A stretch of 33,008 nt of DNA from assembly GCA_021163205.1 (NCBI GenBank), contig JAGGXF010000018.1, forward strand, positions 1 to 33,008. The letters are read 5' to 3'. The translations under genes were made by a program, and so were the position numbers. Origin of the DNA: Candidatus Aenigmatarchaeota archaeon. Lineage in GTDB: Archaea; Aenigmatarchaeota; Aenigmatarchaeia; GW2011-AR5; JAGGXF01. Shown here in pieces: positions 1 through 7,000 of the stretch (positions are counted from its first letter, which is position 1; each line of letters opens with the position of its first letter). The notes below the pieces were generated by a model that did no database searches, was not told the origin of the DNA, and saw only the letters and a program-made list of their open reading frames with translations.

Positions 1-129
1 AGTGGTGTCTAGAGGAAGTCATAGCGGAAACCTCTGGTTTCCGAGGAAAACCGACAAAGGATACAAAGCAGGTGTCTTGGTTAATAGGAAGTCATAGAAA
101 CCGACAAAGGATACAAAGCAGGTGTCTGT
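1..129 (+). repeat. Tandem hairpin repeat array A, upstream of uL2
   Basis: The array holds the tail of one unit (agtggtgtctaga, cut by the window edge), a long unit from about 14 and a short unit from 87. A 30-base stretch (within it, ccgacaaaggatacaaagca) is identical at 48-77 and 98-127, a 50-base period. The long unit carries an extra perfect 8-bp hairpin, CGGAAACC-tct-GGTTTCCG, at 25-43. The same family recurs at 1287-1402 and 31187-31296. No coding sequence is evident. The array ends three bases before the uL2 ATG and continues off the left end of the window. Confidence 0.85.
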
Positions 130-132
130 ATG
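93..132 (+). promoter_or_regulatory. Predicted start-site hairpin of uL2 mRNA
   Basis: CATAGAAACC at the 5' side can pair with GGTGTCTGTATG at the 3' side: CATA with TATG, GA with TC, one A-G mismatch, then ACC with GGT. The 3' arm contains AGGTG, a plausible Shine-Dalgarno sequence five bases before the ATG, and the ATG itself. Folding would therefore hide both. The hairpin is read directly from complementarity; a regulatory role is inference. Confidence 0.5.
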
Positions 133-837
133 GGAAAAAGGCTGATACAGCAAAGAAGAGGAAGAGGAGGAAGGTATAAAGCGCCTAGCCATAGGTATCT
201 CGGTAAGGTAAGTTATATTCGAAACAGAGAGCCGACCAAAGGACGGGTCATTGACATCAAACATGACCCAGCAAGGTCTGCTCCAGTTGCTGTTATTGCA
301 TTAGAAAATACTCAAAGAAATATTTTACTTCCTGCTGCAGAAGGTATGATGCTTGGACAAGAAATAATGTTCAATCATGGAAACGTGAGCATAGGAAATG
401 TTTTACCTTTGAAGGACATACCAGAAGGTACACAAATATATAATATCGAGATAAATCCCGGAGACGGTGGAAAACTTTGTAGGTCAAGCGGGGGGTTTGC
501 TATTGTTGTTGGCCATGAAAAAGGAAAGACAACAATAAGATTACCGTCCAGGAAATTTAAAATCCTAAAATCCACATGTCGAGCAACAATAGGAAAGGTT
601 GCTGGATCTGGTCGTGTCGAACAACCTTTCGTAAAAGCAGGTAAAAAGTTTTATGCTGCCAAGGCACGCAACAAACTCTACCCTGTGGTAAGTGGCGTTG
701 CCATGAATGCTGTTGACCATCCTTTTGGTGGTAGCGCAAAGCCAGGAAAGCATAAGACAGTTAAACGTGATGTGCCTCCTGGAAAGAAAGTGGGCTCAAT
801 AGCAGCCAGACGAACGGGGAAAGGTAAAAAGAAATAG
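130..837 (+). CDS. rpl2: Large ribosomal subunit protein uL2 (L2)
   Basis: This is a core 23S rRNA-binding protein next to the peptidyl transferase centre. The 235-residue length is normal for archaeal uL2. The conserved C-terminal loop AMNAVDHPFGGS, which carries the near-catalytic histidine region, is present around residues 190-205, and the ends are Lys/Arg-rich. The ATG at 130 is the only sensible start; it lies five bases after AGGTG, which belongs to the upstream repeat. In most archaea uL23 precedes it and uS19 follows. uS19 follows here after 28 bases; what lies upstream is outside the window. Confidence 0.97.
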   Translation: MGKRLIQQRRGRGGRYKAPSHRYLGKVSYIRNREPTKGRVIDIKHDPARSAPVAVIALENTQRNILLPAAEGMMLGQEIMFNHGNVSIGNVLPLKDIPEGTQIYNIEINPGDGGKLCRSSGGFAIVVGHEKGKTTIRLPSRKFKILKSTCRATIGKVAGSGRVEQPFVKAGKKFYAAKARNKLYPVVSGVAMNAVDHPFGGSAKPGKHKTVKRDVPPGKKVGSIAARRTGKGKKK

Positions 838-865
838 ATCATGTCAATAAGATTATGGTGATAAA

Positions 866-1255
866 ATGGCTATCAAGTTCACATACCGTGGAAAAACCTT
901 AGAAGAGCTTAAAAAAATGTCTCTCGATGATTTCATTGCCTTATTACCAGCAAGGCAACGACGGTCATTGAAGAGGGGGTTAAGCCCAAGACAGAAAAAA
1001 CTCTTGAAAAAAATACGTATGTTTAAAGGAAAGGATAAACTAATACGTACTCATGCACGTGATATGGTAATACTCCCTGAGATGGTAGGTTCCAAAATTG
1101 GTGTTCATAATGGTAAAGAATTCAAAACAGTAGAGATAACGCCTGAAATGATAGGACACTATCTTGGTGAGTTCGCTCAAACAAGAAAACCCGTAAAACA
1201 CAGCGCACCAGGATTTGGAGCAACTCGCTCAAGTAAATTCGTGCCACTGAAATAG
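866..1255 (+). CDS. rps19: Small ribosomal subunit protein uS19 (S19)
   Basis: This is a 30S head protein that contacts uS13 and the A-site tRNA. The 129 residues contain the family core, including [10 protein letters not shown] and a C-terminal stretch with [18 protein letters not shown], typical of archaeal S19. GGTGAT lies just before the ATG (ggtgataaaATG), which is the preferred ribosome-binding style in this cluster. uL22 normally follows but is absent; the next 147 bases hold the repeat array and then rnp1. Confidence 0.96.
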   Translation: MAIKFTYRGKTLEELKKMSLDDFIALLPARQRRSLKRGLSPRQKKLLKKIRMFKGKDKLIRTHARDMVILPEMVGSKIGVHNGKEFKTVEITPEMIGHYLGEFAQTRKPVKHSAPGFGATRSSKFVPLK

Positions 1256-1286
1256 GTGGTATGAGTTTGTATGTTGTATATTCACG

Positions 1287-1402
1287 CCAGAAGTCTAATA
1301 GAAACTCTGGTTTCCGAGGAAAGCCGACAAAGAATACAAACCAGGTGTCAGCATAATAGGAAGTCCTAGAAACCACCAAGGAATACAAGGTTGGTGTCTA
1401 GT
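1287..1402 (+). repeat. Tandem hairpin repeat array B, between uS19 and rnp1
   Basis: A long unit (about 1288-1350) is followed by a short unit (1359-1402). The long unit shares ctctggtttccgaggaaa with array A, followed by a nearly identical ccgacaaagaatacaaa tract. The short unit, GGAAGTCCTAGAAACCAC then CAAGGAATACAAGG, differs from the one at 31253 by only two substitutions across about 47 bases. A TATA-like gttgtatat at about 1274 could start a transcript inside the array. The array sits where uL22, uS3 and uL29 are found in typical archaeal operons. Confidence 0.85.
1366..1401 (+). promoter_or_regulatory. Predicted start-site hairpin of rnp1 mRNA
   Basis: CTAGAAACCACC can pair with GGTTGGTGTCTAG around the loop AAGGAATACAA. 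The pairing is CTAGA/TCTAG, an A-G mismatch, ACCA/TGGT, a bulged T, then CC/GG. GGTG in the 3' arm is the only Shine-Dalgarno-like sequence before the GTG start at 1403, so the hairpin would mask it. The immediately preceding TAGGA-ag-TCCTA is a second short palindrome that could compete. Function is inferred. Confidence 0.5.
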
Positions 1403-1693
1403 GTGAGAACAAAATATAACATAGCGAGGCATGAGCTGATTGGACTTGATGTGGCAGTTATGAGAAGCAGAAATAAGTCACAAGTTGGCTTGAAGGGCAA
1501 GATAGTTGATGAGACAGCAAAGACAATCATAATCGGGCTGAATGGAAGTGCTGAAAAGTCAAAAAGGAGAGTTATACCAAAAGCCGGAACCATCTTTAGG
1601 GTTGCGCTAGACAAGGGGAAAGTTGATATTGATGGCGACATAATCCTTGGAAGACCGGAGGATCGAATCAAGAAAAAATTAAAAAGATGGTAG
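1403..1693 (+). CDS. rnp1: Ribonuclease P protein component 1 (Rpp29/Pop4 family)
   Basis: This is a protein subunit of archaeal RNase P, which removes 5' leaders from pre-tRNAs; Rpp29 works as a pair with Rpp21. The protein begins with a helix then the Sm-like barrel: HELIGLDVAV, GLKGKIVDET, RVIPKAG and a basic tail (RIKKKLKRW). At 96 residues from GTG 1403 it has the usual length. The ORF track starts at TTG 1391, which would add MVSS encoded by the repeat. GTG 1403 is preferred because the family begins near here and GGTG lies upstream at 1393. Its position before uS17 is the standard archaeal order. Confidence 0.93.
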   Translation: MRTKYNIARHELIGLDVAVMRSRNKSQVGLKGKIVDETAKTIIIGLNGSAEKSKRRVIPKAGTIFRVALDKGKVDIDGDIILGRPEDRIKKKLKRW

Positions 1694-1780
1694 GAGAGTA
1701 GAAGCTAGAGTATTAACACCTAAAGTTTTTAACTACACAAGTCGTAGAATAAACGATTAAAAAAGATGTAAGAAACCGGA

Positions 1781-1788
1781 TATAAATT
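1781..1788 (+). promoter_or_regulatory. TATA box for the uS17 operon
   Basis: TATAAATT preceded by ACCGGA lies in the 116-base gap after rnp1. Its centre is about 25 bases from ATG 1810, the archaeal TATA-to-start spacing, so the transcript would begin at or near the ATG (leaderless). The rest of the gap shows no ORF. Confidence 0.6.
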
Positions 1789-1809
1789 TGATAAGAAGCT
1801 GTTAATTAG

Positions 1810-2256
1810 ATGATTAAAGCAGAGATGATATATATGAAAGATATTGGCCTCGGTATAAAAGGACCAGAGAAAGAATGTGATAGTCTTAAATGTCCTTGGC
1901 ACGGCTCATTAAAAGTCAGAGGAAGGACATTTATAGGAAAGGTTGTTAGCGATAAAGGAAGCAAGACTGTTATAGTAGAAAGGAGTTACAATAGGTTCAT
2001 TAAAAAATATGAAAGATTTGAGAGAAGAAAGACCAGGATTGCTGCGCATAACCCAGATTGCATAGCAGCAGAAATTGGGGATGTAGTAAGAATCGCGGAA
2101 TGTCGTCCGATTACAAAGACCAAGCACTTTGTTGTTGTTGAAAAGATTAACCAGAAATCACCCCATACAGATGGAAAAAAAGATATAGAGAATAATAAAA
2201 ATGAGCAAGAGAACATGAAAACAGACGTGATTGAAAATGAAACCGATAGCAGCTAA
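1810..2256 (+). CDS. rps17: Small ribosomal subunit protein uS17 (S17)
   Basis: This is a primary 16S rRNA-binding protein with an OB fold. The archaeal hallmark CPWHGSLKVRGR is present near residues 28-40, followed by GKVVSDKGSKTVIVER and RIAAHNPDCIAAEIGD. At 148 residues it is longer than most, because of a Lys/Asp/Glu/Asn-rich tail of about 35 residues after VVVEKI. ATG 1810 fits the TATA box at 1781; ATG 1834 (MKDIGLG) is the alternative and matches the usual family N-terminus. The 3' end overlaps the uL14 start by about 20 bases. Confidence 0.95.
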   Translation: MIKAEMIYMKDIGLGIKGPEKECDSLKCPWHGSLKVRGRTFIGKVVSDKGSKTVIVERSYNRFIKKYERFERRKTRIAAHNPDCIAAEIGDVVRIAECRPITKTKHFVVVEKINQKSPHTDGKKDIENNKNEQENMKTDVIENETDSS

Positions 2257-2638
2257 AATAACAAAACCCATAACGCTGAAAACTAGACTTAAATGTATAG
2301 ACAATACTGGGGCAAAAGAGTTAGAGGTTATTAGCGTTAAGCTTTACAAGGGGAAGAGAAAAAGGCTCCCAAGAGCAGGTATTGGGGATGTTGTGATATG
2401 CTCTGTGAAAGTTGGCAATGAGAAGATGAGAAAAAAAGTTGTCTATGCTGTTGTTGTTCGTCAAAAGAAGGAGTATAGAAGACCAGATGGTCTGAGAATC
2501 AAGTTCGAAGATAATGCGGCAGTAATAATTAATCCAAAAACAAAAGAACCACAAGGTACTGAGATAAGAGGCGTTGTGGCAAAGGAGGCTATACAGAGAT
2601 TTTCAGCTATAGGAAAAATAAGTTCGCAAGTTGTGTGA
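2237..2638 (+). CDS. rpl14: Large ribosomal subunit protein uL14 (L14)
   Basis: uL14 binds 23S rRNA at the subunit interface and helps form an intersubunit bridge. The five-stranded barrel motifs are visible: CIDNTGAKELEVI, RAGIGDVVI, VVYAVVVRQKKEYRRPDG and DNAAVIIN. The C-terminus is GVVAKEA..RFSAIGKISSQVV. The ORF track uses TTG 2231; ATG 2237 is preferred because GTGAT lies five bases upstream (gtgattgaaaATG), as for its neighbours. It overlaps the end of uS17, which suggests translational coupling. Confidence 0.95.
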   Translation: MKPIAAKITKPITLKTRLKCIDNTGAKELEVISVKLYKGKRKRLPRAGIGDVVICSVKVGNEKMRKKVVYAVVVRQKKEYRRPDGLRIKFEDNAAVIINPKTKEPQGTEIRGVVAKEAIQRFSAIGKISSQVV

Positions 2639-2679
2639 AGTTTTTAGTTGTGTGAATTTTAATGCTCAAGGTGGTGTGA

Positions 2680-3087
2680 TTGAAAAAAGAATGGTCCAGG
2701 GAGTGGATAAGAAGTAAACAGCCGAGAAAACAGCGCAAGTATAGGTATAATGCTCCGCTACATGTGAGGCAAAAATTTGTGAGAGCATTGCTGAGCAAAG
2801 AGCTAAGAAAATCAGTCGGTTGTCGCTCTCTCTCTGTGCGGAAGGGGGACGAAGTCAAAGTTATGCGCGGTGACTTTAAAGGTAAGACAGGGAAAGTCAT
2901 GCGCGTAGATTTAAAGAGAGGTAAAGTTTTCATAGAAAACTTGAAAGCGAAAAAATCAACCGGAGAAGAGAAACATGTTCCCTTTGAGCCAAGCAATCTT
3001 ATGATAGTTTCAATCAACAAGGATGATAAAAGAAGGCAAAAAATAATAGAGCGTAAGAAATCGGCCAAAGAAAAGGGTGAGAAATGA
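2680..3087 (+). CDS. rpl24: Large ribosomal subunit protein uL24 (L24)
   Basis: uL24 starts assembly of the large subunit near the exit tunnel. The 135 residues begin with the archaeal/eukaryotic extension (WIRSKQPRKQRKYRYNAP) followed by the KOW motif (VRKGDEVKVMRGDFKGKTGK) around residues 50-70. The start is TTG 2680 directly after ggtggtgtga; no in-frame ATG or GTG sits closer to the conserved N-terminus. Its stop overlaps the eS4 start by four bases (ATGA). Confidence 0.95.
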   Translation: MKKEWSREWIRSKQPRKQRKYRYNAPLHVRQKFVRALLSKELRKSVGCRSLSVRKGDEVKVMRGDFKGKTGKVMRVDLKRGKVFIENLKAKKSTGEEKHVPFEPSNLMIVSINKDDKRRQKIIERKKSAKEKGEK

Positions 3088-3788
3088 TGGCTATAACAAA
3101 GAGGTATAATGCGCCAAAATTCTGGCGAATAAAGACCAAGGAGAAAAAGTTTATAGTTTCACTTAGGGTAGGGCCTCATAATAAAAAGTCCGCAATACCC
3201 CTGCTTGTCATAATAAGAGATATTCTTGAATATGCCCATACAGCCAAAGAAGCAAAAGAGATAGTAAAAAAAGGTCTCATAAAGATAAATGGTGTTGTGA
3301 GAAAAGATTATAAATTTCCCGTTGGTCTTATGGATATACTTGAAATGGGAACAGAATATTATATGGTTCTACCACATAGAAAAGGACTCTCGATTCAGCC
3401 CATCAAAAAAACTGATGCTGAGAGGAGACTGGTTAAAATTGTCAGAAAAAAAATCGTGAAAAAGGGAAGAATACAACTTGGGTTTCACACAGGTGAAACA
3501 ATGTTGGTAGATGACAACAGCCTCAAGCCAGGAGACGTGATTATTTTAACCACGAAAGACAAAAAAATATCCGACGTACTCAAGTTTGAGGTGGGAAACA
3601 TAGCCATGGTTACAACAGGCCGGAATATTGGTGTTGTGGGAAAAATTAAAGAGATAATCATTGAAAGAAGTTCAAGGCCAAATAGAGTCGTGCTTGACAT
3701 AGAAGGTAAAGATGTGGATGTTCCAATGGACTATGTTTTTGTTGTGGGCAAAGAAAAGCCGGTCATATCAATAGCAAAAGAATTATAA
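3084..3788 (+). CDS. rps4e: Small ribosomal subunit protein eS4 (S4e)
   Basis: This is an archaeal/eukaryotic-only protein of the small-subunit body. The order is an N-terminal basic motif, an S4-type RNA-binding domain (KEIVKKGLIKINGVVRKDYK, residues about 58-78), a central domain, and a C-terminal KOW (NIGVVGKIKEI). The 234-residue length is typical. The start is ATG 3084 or the adjacent ATG 3087, with GGTGA upstream (gggtgagaaATG). It is tightly coupled to uL24 through the ATGA overlap. Confidence 0.96.
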   Translation: MMAITKRYNAPKFWRIKTKEKKFIVSLRVGPHNKKSAIPLLVIIRDILEYAHTAKEAKEIVKKGLIKINGVVRKDYKFPVGLMDILEMGTEYYMVLPHRKGLSIQPIKKTDAERRLVKIVRKKIVKKGRIQLGFHTGETMLVDDNSLKPGDVIILTTKDKKISDVLKFEVGNIAMVTTGRNIGVVGKIKEIIIERSSRPNRVVLDIEGKDVDVPMDYVFVVGKEKPVISIAKEL

Positions 3789-3807
3789 GAACTAACGAGT
3801 GGTAAGA

Positions 3808-4335
3808 ATGAACGACCCAAAAACAAATCCGATGAGAAAAATTCGAATAGAGAAGATAGTCTTAAATATAGGATGTGGAAAGGATGGGAATATCGAGAAT
3901 GCCAAAAAAATTTTAGAATCGCTCACAGGCAGAAAAGCCGTTGTAACCAAGACACATAAAAGAACAACGTTTGGTGTTGGTAGAAGAAGACCAATAGGTG
4001 TTATGGTTACCGTAAGAAAAAATGCAAAAGAGCTTTTGATGCGTCTCGTAGAAGCAGTGGATAAGAAGTTACTTGTAAAAAACTTTGACCAATTTGGGAA
4101 TTTTTCATTTGGTGTTGAAGAGTATATCTCTGTTCCGGGAATGAATTACGATCCTAAAATTGGAATACTTGGTTTTGATGTTTGTGTTACTTTGGAAAGG
4201 CCCGGATTCTCTATAAAGAGAAAGTCTCTTTCAAAAAAAGTTGGGAAGAAGCACAGAATATCAAGAGAAGAGGCAATGGATTTTGTCCGCTCTCTTGGTA
4301 TAGATATAGTCGAGAAAAGAGAGAAAGAATATTAA
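3808..4335 (+). CDS. rpl5: Large ribosomal subunit protein uL5 (L5)
   Basis: uL5 binds 5S rRNA and the P-site tRNA with uL18. The archaeal N-terminus NPMRKIRIEKIVLNIGCGKDG is visible, then RKAVVTKTHKRTTFGVGRRRPIG, and the C-terminal KHRISREEAMDFV. ATG 3808 is chosen because GTGGT lies six bases upstream (gagtggtaagaATG); the track's GTG 3799 overlaps that site. About 175 residues, normal for the family. The gap to uS14 contains aaaggtgtaaaa before its ATG. Confidence 0.95.
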   Translation: MNDPKTNPMRKIRIEKIVLNIGCGKDGNIENAKKILESLTGRKAVVTKTHKRTTFGVGRRRPIGVMVTVRKNAKELLMRLVEAVDKKLLVKNFDQFGNFSFGVEEYISVPGMNYDPKIGILGFDVCVTLERPGFSIKRKSLSKKVGKKHRISREEAMDFVRSLGIDIVEKREKEY

Positions 4336-4390
4336 GATATGTCATAATTACAATATTTTAGTCTAATGAGAAAGAACAAAAGGTGTAAAA

Positions 4391-4549
4391 ATGCGGAATA
4401 AAGCAGTAAAACGAAAAATTGGAAAAGGATCGAAAAAATGTAGAAGATGTGGAAGCTTTCATGGAGTTATCAGAGTTGCTGGTCTTTACTATTGTAGAAG
4501 ATGTTTCAGAGAGGTGGCAAAAAAGCTTGGTTTCAAAAAACTGGGGTGA
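4391..4549 (+). CDS. rps14: Small ribosomal subunit protein uS14, zinc-binding type (S14)
   Basis: This gene is missing from the ORF track because it is only 52 residues long. Read from the ATG at 4391 it gives [23 protein letters not shown] at the N-terminus and ends KKLGFKKLG. The two CxxC pairs (CRRC near residues 17-20, CRRC near 35-38) form the zinc ribbon of the archaeal/eukaryotic-type S14 (S29 in eukaryotes). The ribosome-binding site is aaaggtgtaaaaATG. It ends four bases before the uS8 start and occupies its standard place between uL5 and uS8. Confidence 0.95.
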   Translation: MRNKAVKRKIGKGSKKCRRCGSFHGVIRVAGLYYCRRCFREVAKKLGFKKLG

Positions 4550-4553
4550 AATA

Positions 4554-4940
4554 ATGAGACATGATATTATCGCGGACGTGCTTTCAGCAATTAAAAATGC
4601 AGAAAGAGTAGGTAAAAAATTGTGCGAAGTCCCAGCAAGTAATATGGTTAGGGAGATACTAAATCTTATGAAAAAATATGGATATGTAGAAAATTTTGAG
4701 TTTATTGATGACCTAAAATCTGGAAAGTTTAGGGTATTCCTCGCAGGAAATATAAACGACTGTAATGTCATAAAACCGAGATTTTCCTTGAAGAAGAATG
4801 AGTTTGAAAAGTGGGAAACCCGGTTTTTGCCTGCAAAGGATTTTGGCATACTTATCTTAACAACTCCAAAAGGCATGATGACACAACACGAGGCAAAAAA
4901 GCATCAAACAGGAGGAAAGTTAGTAGCTTATGTTTATTAG
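4554..4940 (+). CDS. rps8: Small ribosomal subunit protein uS8 (S8)
   Basis: uS8 is a 16S rRNA-binding protein central to platform assembly. From ATG 4554 the product is 128 residues and begins MRHDIIADVLSAIKNAERVG, the canonical S8 start, and ends with TPKGMMTQHEAKKHQTGGKLVAYVY. The track ORF opens at 4419, inside uS14 in another frame; its first 45 residues are not part of S8. The ATG follows ggggtgaaata, where the uS14 stop overlaps the ribosome-binding site, so translation of the two is probably coupled. Confidence 0.95.
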   Translation: MRHDIIADVLSAIKNAERVGKKLCEVPASNMVREILNLMKKYGYVENFEFIDDLKSGKFRVFLAGNINDCNVIKPRFSLKKNEFEKWETRFLPAKDFGILILTTPKGMMTQHEAKKHQTGGKLVAYVY

Positions 4941-5014
4941 GTTCAAAAAGGGAAACTATACCAAACGTCATCAAATCTCATTAAATGCTCAAATAACAGC
5001 ACATGGAGATAAAT

Positions 5015-5566
5015 ATGCAAAAGGAAATAAAAATACCAGAAAATGTTGAGGTAGTTGTCGAGGGGAAAAAAGTAGTGGTTAGAGGAAAGAATGGAGAGCT
5101 CGAGAGGGATTTCTCTGACCCACGATATAATCATTCGATTCTTATAGAAAAGAAAGACGGAACACTTGTTGTTTCCACCAACGAGAAAAAGAAAGGATTA
5201 GCGTATAAAATGGTGAATACGATCGCTGCACATGTTAGGAATATGATATTGGGTGTCCAGAAGGCATTTGAATATAAGTTAAAAATACATTATGTTCATT
5301 TTCCGATGACGGTAGAGGTTAAAGACGGAAAGGTGTTAATAAAGAACTTTCTTGGGGAGAAGGGAGCTCGTGTTGCCAACATTGTTGGAGACACCAAAGT
5401 CAAAGTCGAAAAAGATATAATAACTGTTTCATCAATCAGCATAGAAAATGCTGGACAAACCGCTGCAAATATAGAGCAGGCGTGTAAGGTTATTGGAAGG
5501 GATAGAAGAATATTTCAAGACGGGATATTTATCATTCAAAAGCCCCTGCGGGTAATCGAAAACTAA
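5015..5566 (+). CDS. rpl6: Large ribosomal subunit protein uL6 (L6)
   Basis: uL6 lies near the sarcin-ricin loop and factor-binding site. It has two similar domains: MQKEIKIPENVEVVVEGKKV at the start, and a second copy beginning near HFPMTVEVKDGKVLIKNFLGEKG. The C-terminus DRRIFQDGIFI is typical of archaea. ATG 5015 is preferred over ATG 5003 because GGAGAT lies five bases upstream (ggagataaatATG) and the family starts here. 183 residues, usual length. Confidence 0.95.
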   Translation: MQKEIKIPENVEVVVEGKKVVVRGKNGELERDFSDPRYNHSILIEKKDGTLVVSTNEKKKGLAYKMVNTIAAHVRNMILGVQKAFEYKLKIHYVHFPMTVEVKDGKVLIKNFLGEKGARVANIVGDTKVKVEKDIITVSSISIENAGQTAANIEQACKVIGRDRRIFQDGIFIIQKPLRVIEN

Positions 5567-5623
5567 GCTTGAGTGACAAGAGCATATGAAAATAATTAAG
5601 AAAGAAAATGTGGTGTAAAGACA

Positions 5624-6106
5624 ATGACAGAAGCTAATGCTGGTGAGCAAAATAGCGAAAAAATTAATGGAAAAAAGCCAGAAGAGAACAGACAAAAGAA
5701 TAAACCCAAATTTTTGAGACAGAATTATAAAAACCTCAAAAGGGTTGGTGCCAAATGGAGACGACCAAAGGGGCACCAGAGCAAGTTGAGAAAAAGAAAG
5801 AAATCTCACGGTAAAGTACCAAAAATTGGGTATAAATCTCCAGAAGCTGCGTCTGGCTTGATAGATGGATTAAAGCCGAAAAGAGTTTTTTCCCCATCAG
5901 ATATTGACAGATGCAACCCAGAAAAAGAGATCATAATTATCGCTTCAACAGTTGGACTCAAGAAAAGGAAAGCCATCATTGAAAAAGCGGAAAAATTAGG
6001 CATTAAAATCAGAAACCTGAAAAAAATAAAAAGAAGGCTTCACAAGAGGGGAAGAGTCAAGGACAAGAAAAATGAGGAGAATAAGAACAGCAAGGAGAAA
6101 TCATAA
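5624..6106 (+). CDS. rpl32e: Large ribosomal subunit protein eL32 (L32e)
   Basis: This is an archaeal/eukaryotic-specific large-subunit protein. The family core FLRQNYKNLKRVGAKWRRPKG (quoted in part: RQNYKNLKRVGAKWRRPKG) is near residue 35, followed by KVPKIGYKSP and a helix-rich C-terminus. A hydrophilic N-terminal extension of about 30 residues (Glu/Asn/Lys-rich) and a charged C-terminal tail bring it to 160 residues. The start ATG 5624 follows gtggtgtaaagaca. It is followed by a 122-base gap before the zinc-ribbon ORF. Confidence 0.94.
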   Translation: MTEANAGEQNSEKINGKKPEENRQKNKPKFLRQNYKNLKRVGAKWRRPKGHQSKLRKRKKSHGKVPKIGYKSPEAASGLIDGLKPKRVFSPSDIDRCNPEKEIIIIASTVGLKKRKAIIEKAEKLGIKIRNLKKIKRRLHKRGRVKDKKNEENKNSKEKS

Positions 6107-6228
6107 CTTGAAAGACTGAGTATTGATAAAATTTCATGCTTCATAGTTTAGCAGACACCGATAAATGCACGTGAACGATAATTCATGAATATGATGGAAA
6201 ATAGAATAAAAATATAGGAGGGCACAAA

Positions 6229-6411
6229 ATGTTTGAAGTCTTCGGAGAAGGGAGATGTCCTATTTGTGGCAGTGTTGGAAAGAAGATAAAAGGGCATCTT
6301 TTCTTTTGCGAAAAATGTGAGATACATTTCGGGAAGTTTGGAATACCCAGAACAGAGATGAACGTATTAGATGCTCTCGAAAACAGGAATAAGAAATTTG
6401 AGTTTAACTAG
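6229..6411 (+). CDS. Small zinc-ribbon protein of unknown function
   Basis: 60 residues with two CxxC knuckles, CPIC at 10-13 and CEKC at 27-30, giving a probable single zinc ribbon, then FGKFGIPRTEMNVLDALENR. I do not recognise the family. It has the strongest Shine-Dalgarno sequence seen in this cluster (taGGAGGgcacaaaATG) and sits on the ribosomal strand between eL32 and eL19, where archaea usually carry no extra gene. It may be a ribosome-associated or zinc-storage protein; that is speculation. The 122 bases upstream hold no other ORF and no clear TATA box. Confidence 0.7.
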   Translation: MFEVFGEGRCPICGSVGKKIKGHLFFCEKCEIHFGKFGIPRTEMNVLDALENRNKKFEFN

Positions 6412-6430
6412 CTTATGGTGGTCGTTTAGA

Positions 6431-6440
6431 ATTTAAATAT
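6431..6440 (+). promoter_or_regulatory. TATA-like box upstream of eL19
   Basis: ATTTAAATAT lies in the 54-base gap after the zinc-ribbon ORF, centred about 30 bases before the eL19 ATG at 6466. This is compatible with an internal promoter that restarts transcription of the eL19-SecY half of the cluster. Confidence 0.4.
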
Positions 6441-6465
6441 CCAAAATCTTATCCAAGTGATTGTA

Positions 6466-6975
6466 ATGGATCTGAAATCTCAAAGAAAAATGGCCGCAAG
6501 GGTTTTAAAATGCGGAGAAACAAGGATATGGTTTGATCCTGCTAGGCTTCAGGACATATCTGATGCTATAACAGCTGCTGACATCCGGCGGCTTGTCAAT
6601 GATGGTGTCATAAAGAAATTACAAAAGAAAGGCGTTAGCAAGGCAAGGACAAGGCGAGTGAAAGCTCAGAAAGCAAAGGGACGGAGAAAGGGACACGGCT
6701 CAAGAAAAGGTAAAGCGACTGCCAGAAGAGGCAAAAAAGTCACGTGGATGAATCAGATAAGAGCACTCAGAAAAATGTTAAAAGAACTTAAACAGGGCGG
6801 ATACTTATCTAATGCTCATTATAGAAACCTTTACAGAAAGGCTGGAGGAGGATTTTTCAGGAGCAAGGCTCATATGAGGCTTTACATCGAACAACATAAA
6901 ATGCTGGAAAAGCCATTGCCTGAACATGGTGAAAAAAAATCAGAAAAGCAAAAAGAGGAAAATAAAAAAGAATAA
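6466..6975 (+). CDS. rpl19e: Large ribosomal subunit protein eL19 (L19e)
   Basis: This is an archaeal/eukaryotic-only protein with long helices that forms intersubunit bridges. It begins MDLKSQRKMAARVLKCGETR, then RVWFDP-like RIWFDP, an Arg/Lys-rich centre (KGRRKGHGSRKGKATARRGKK) and YRKAGGGFFRSKAHMRLYI. ATG 6466 is chosen over GTG 6457 because GTGAT then serves as the ribosome-binding site (aagtgattgtaATG). The final 20 residues are a Glu/Lys-rich tail. Confidence 0.95.
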   Translation: MDLKSQRKMAARVLKCGETRIWFDPARLQDISDAITAADIRRLVNDGVIKKLQKKGVSKARTRRVKAQKAKGRRKGHGSRKGKATARRGKKVTWMNQIRALRKMLKELKQGGYLSNAHYRNLYRKAGGGFFRSKAHMRLYIEQHKMLEKPLPEHGEKKSEKQKEENKKE

Positions 6976-7000
6976 AAATCTTGTGTAGAGAGTGGTTGAA

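Noticed and set aside
1-129. CRISPR-like repeat array
   Set aside because: Units are few, unequal in length, differ internally and have no unique spacers of constant size; they end at gene starts and no cas genes are present.
1366-1401. Kink-turn (L7Ae-binding) leader
   Set aside because: The hairpin has a single A-G mismatch and a bulged T, not the three-base bulge plus tandem G-A/A-G pairs of a k-turn.
4419-4553. N-terminal extension of uS8 in the ORF track
   Set aside because: This stretch is the uS14 gene in another frame; uS8 starts at the ATG at 4554 with its canonical N-terminus.
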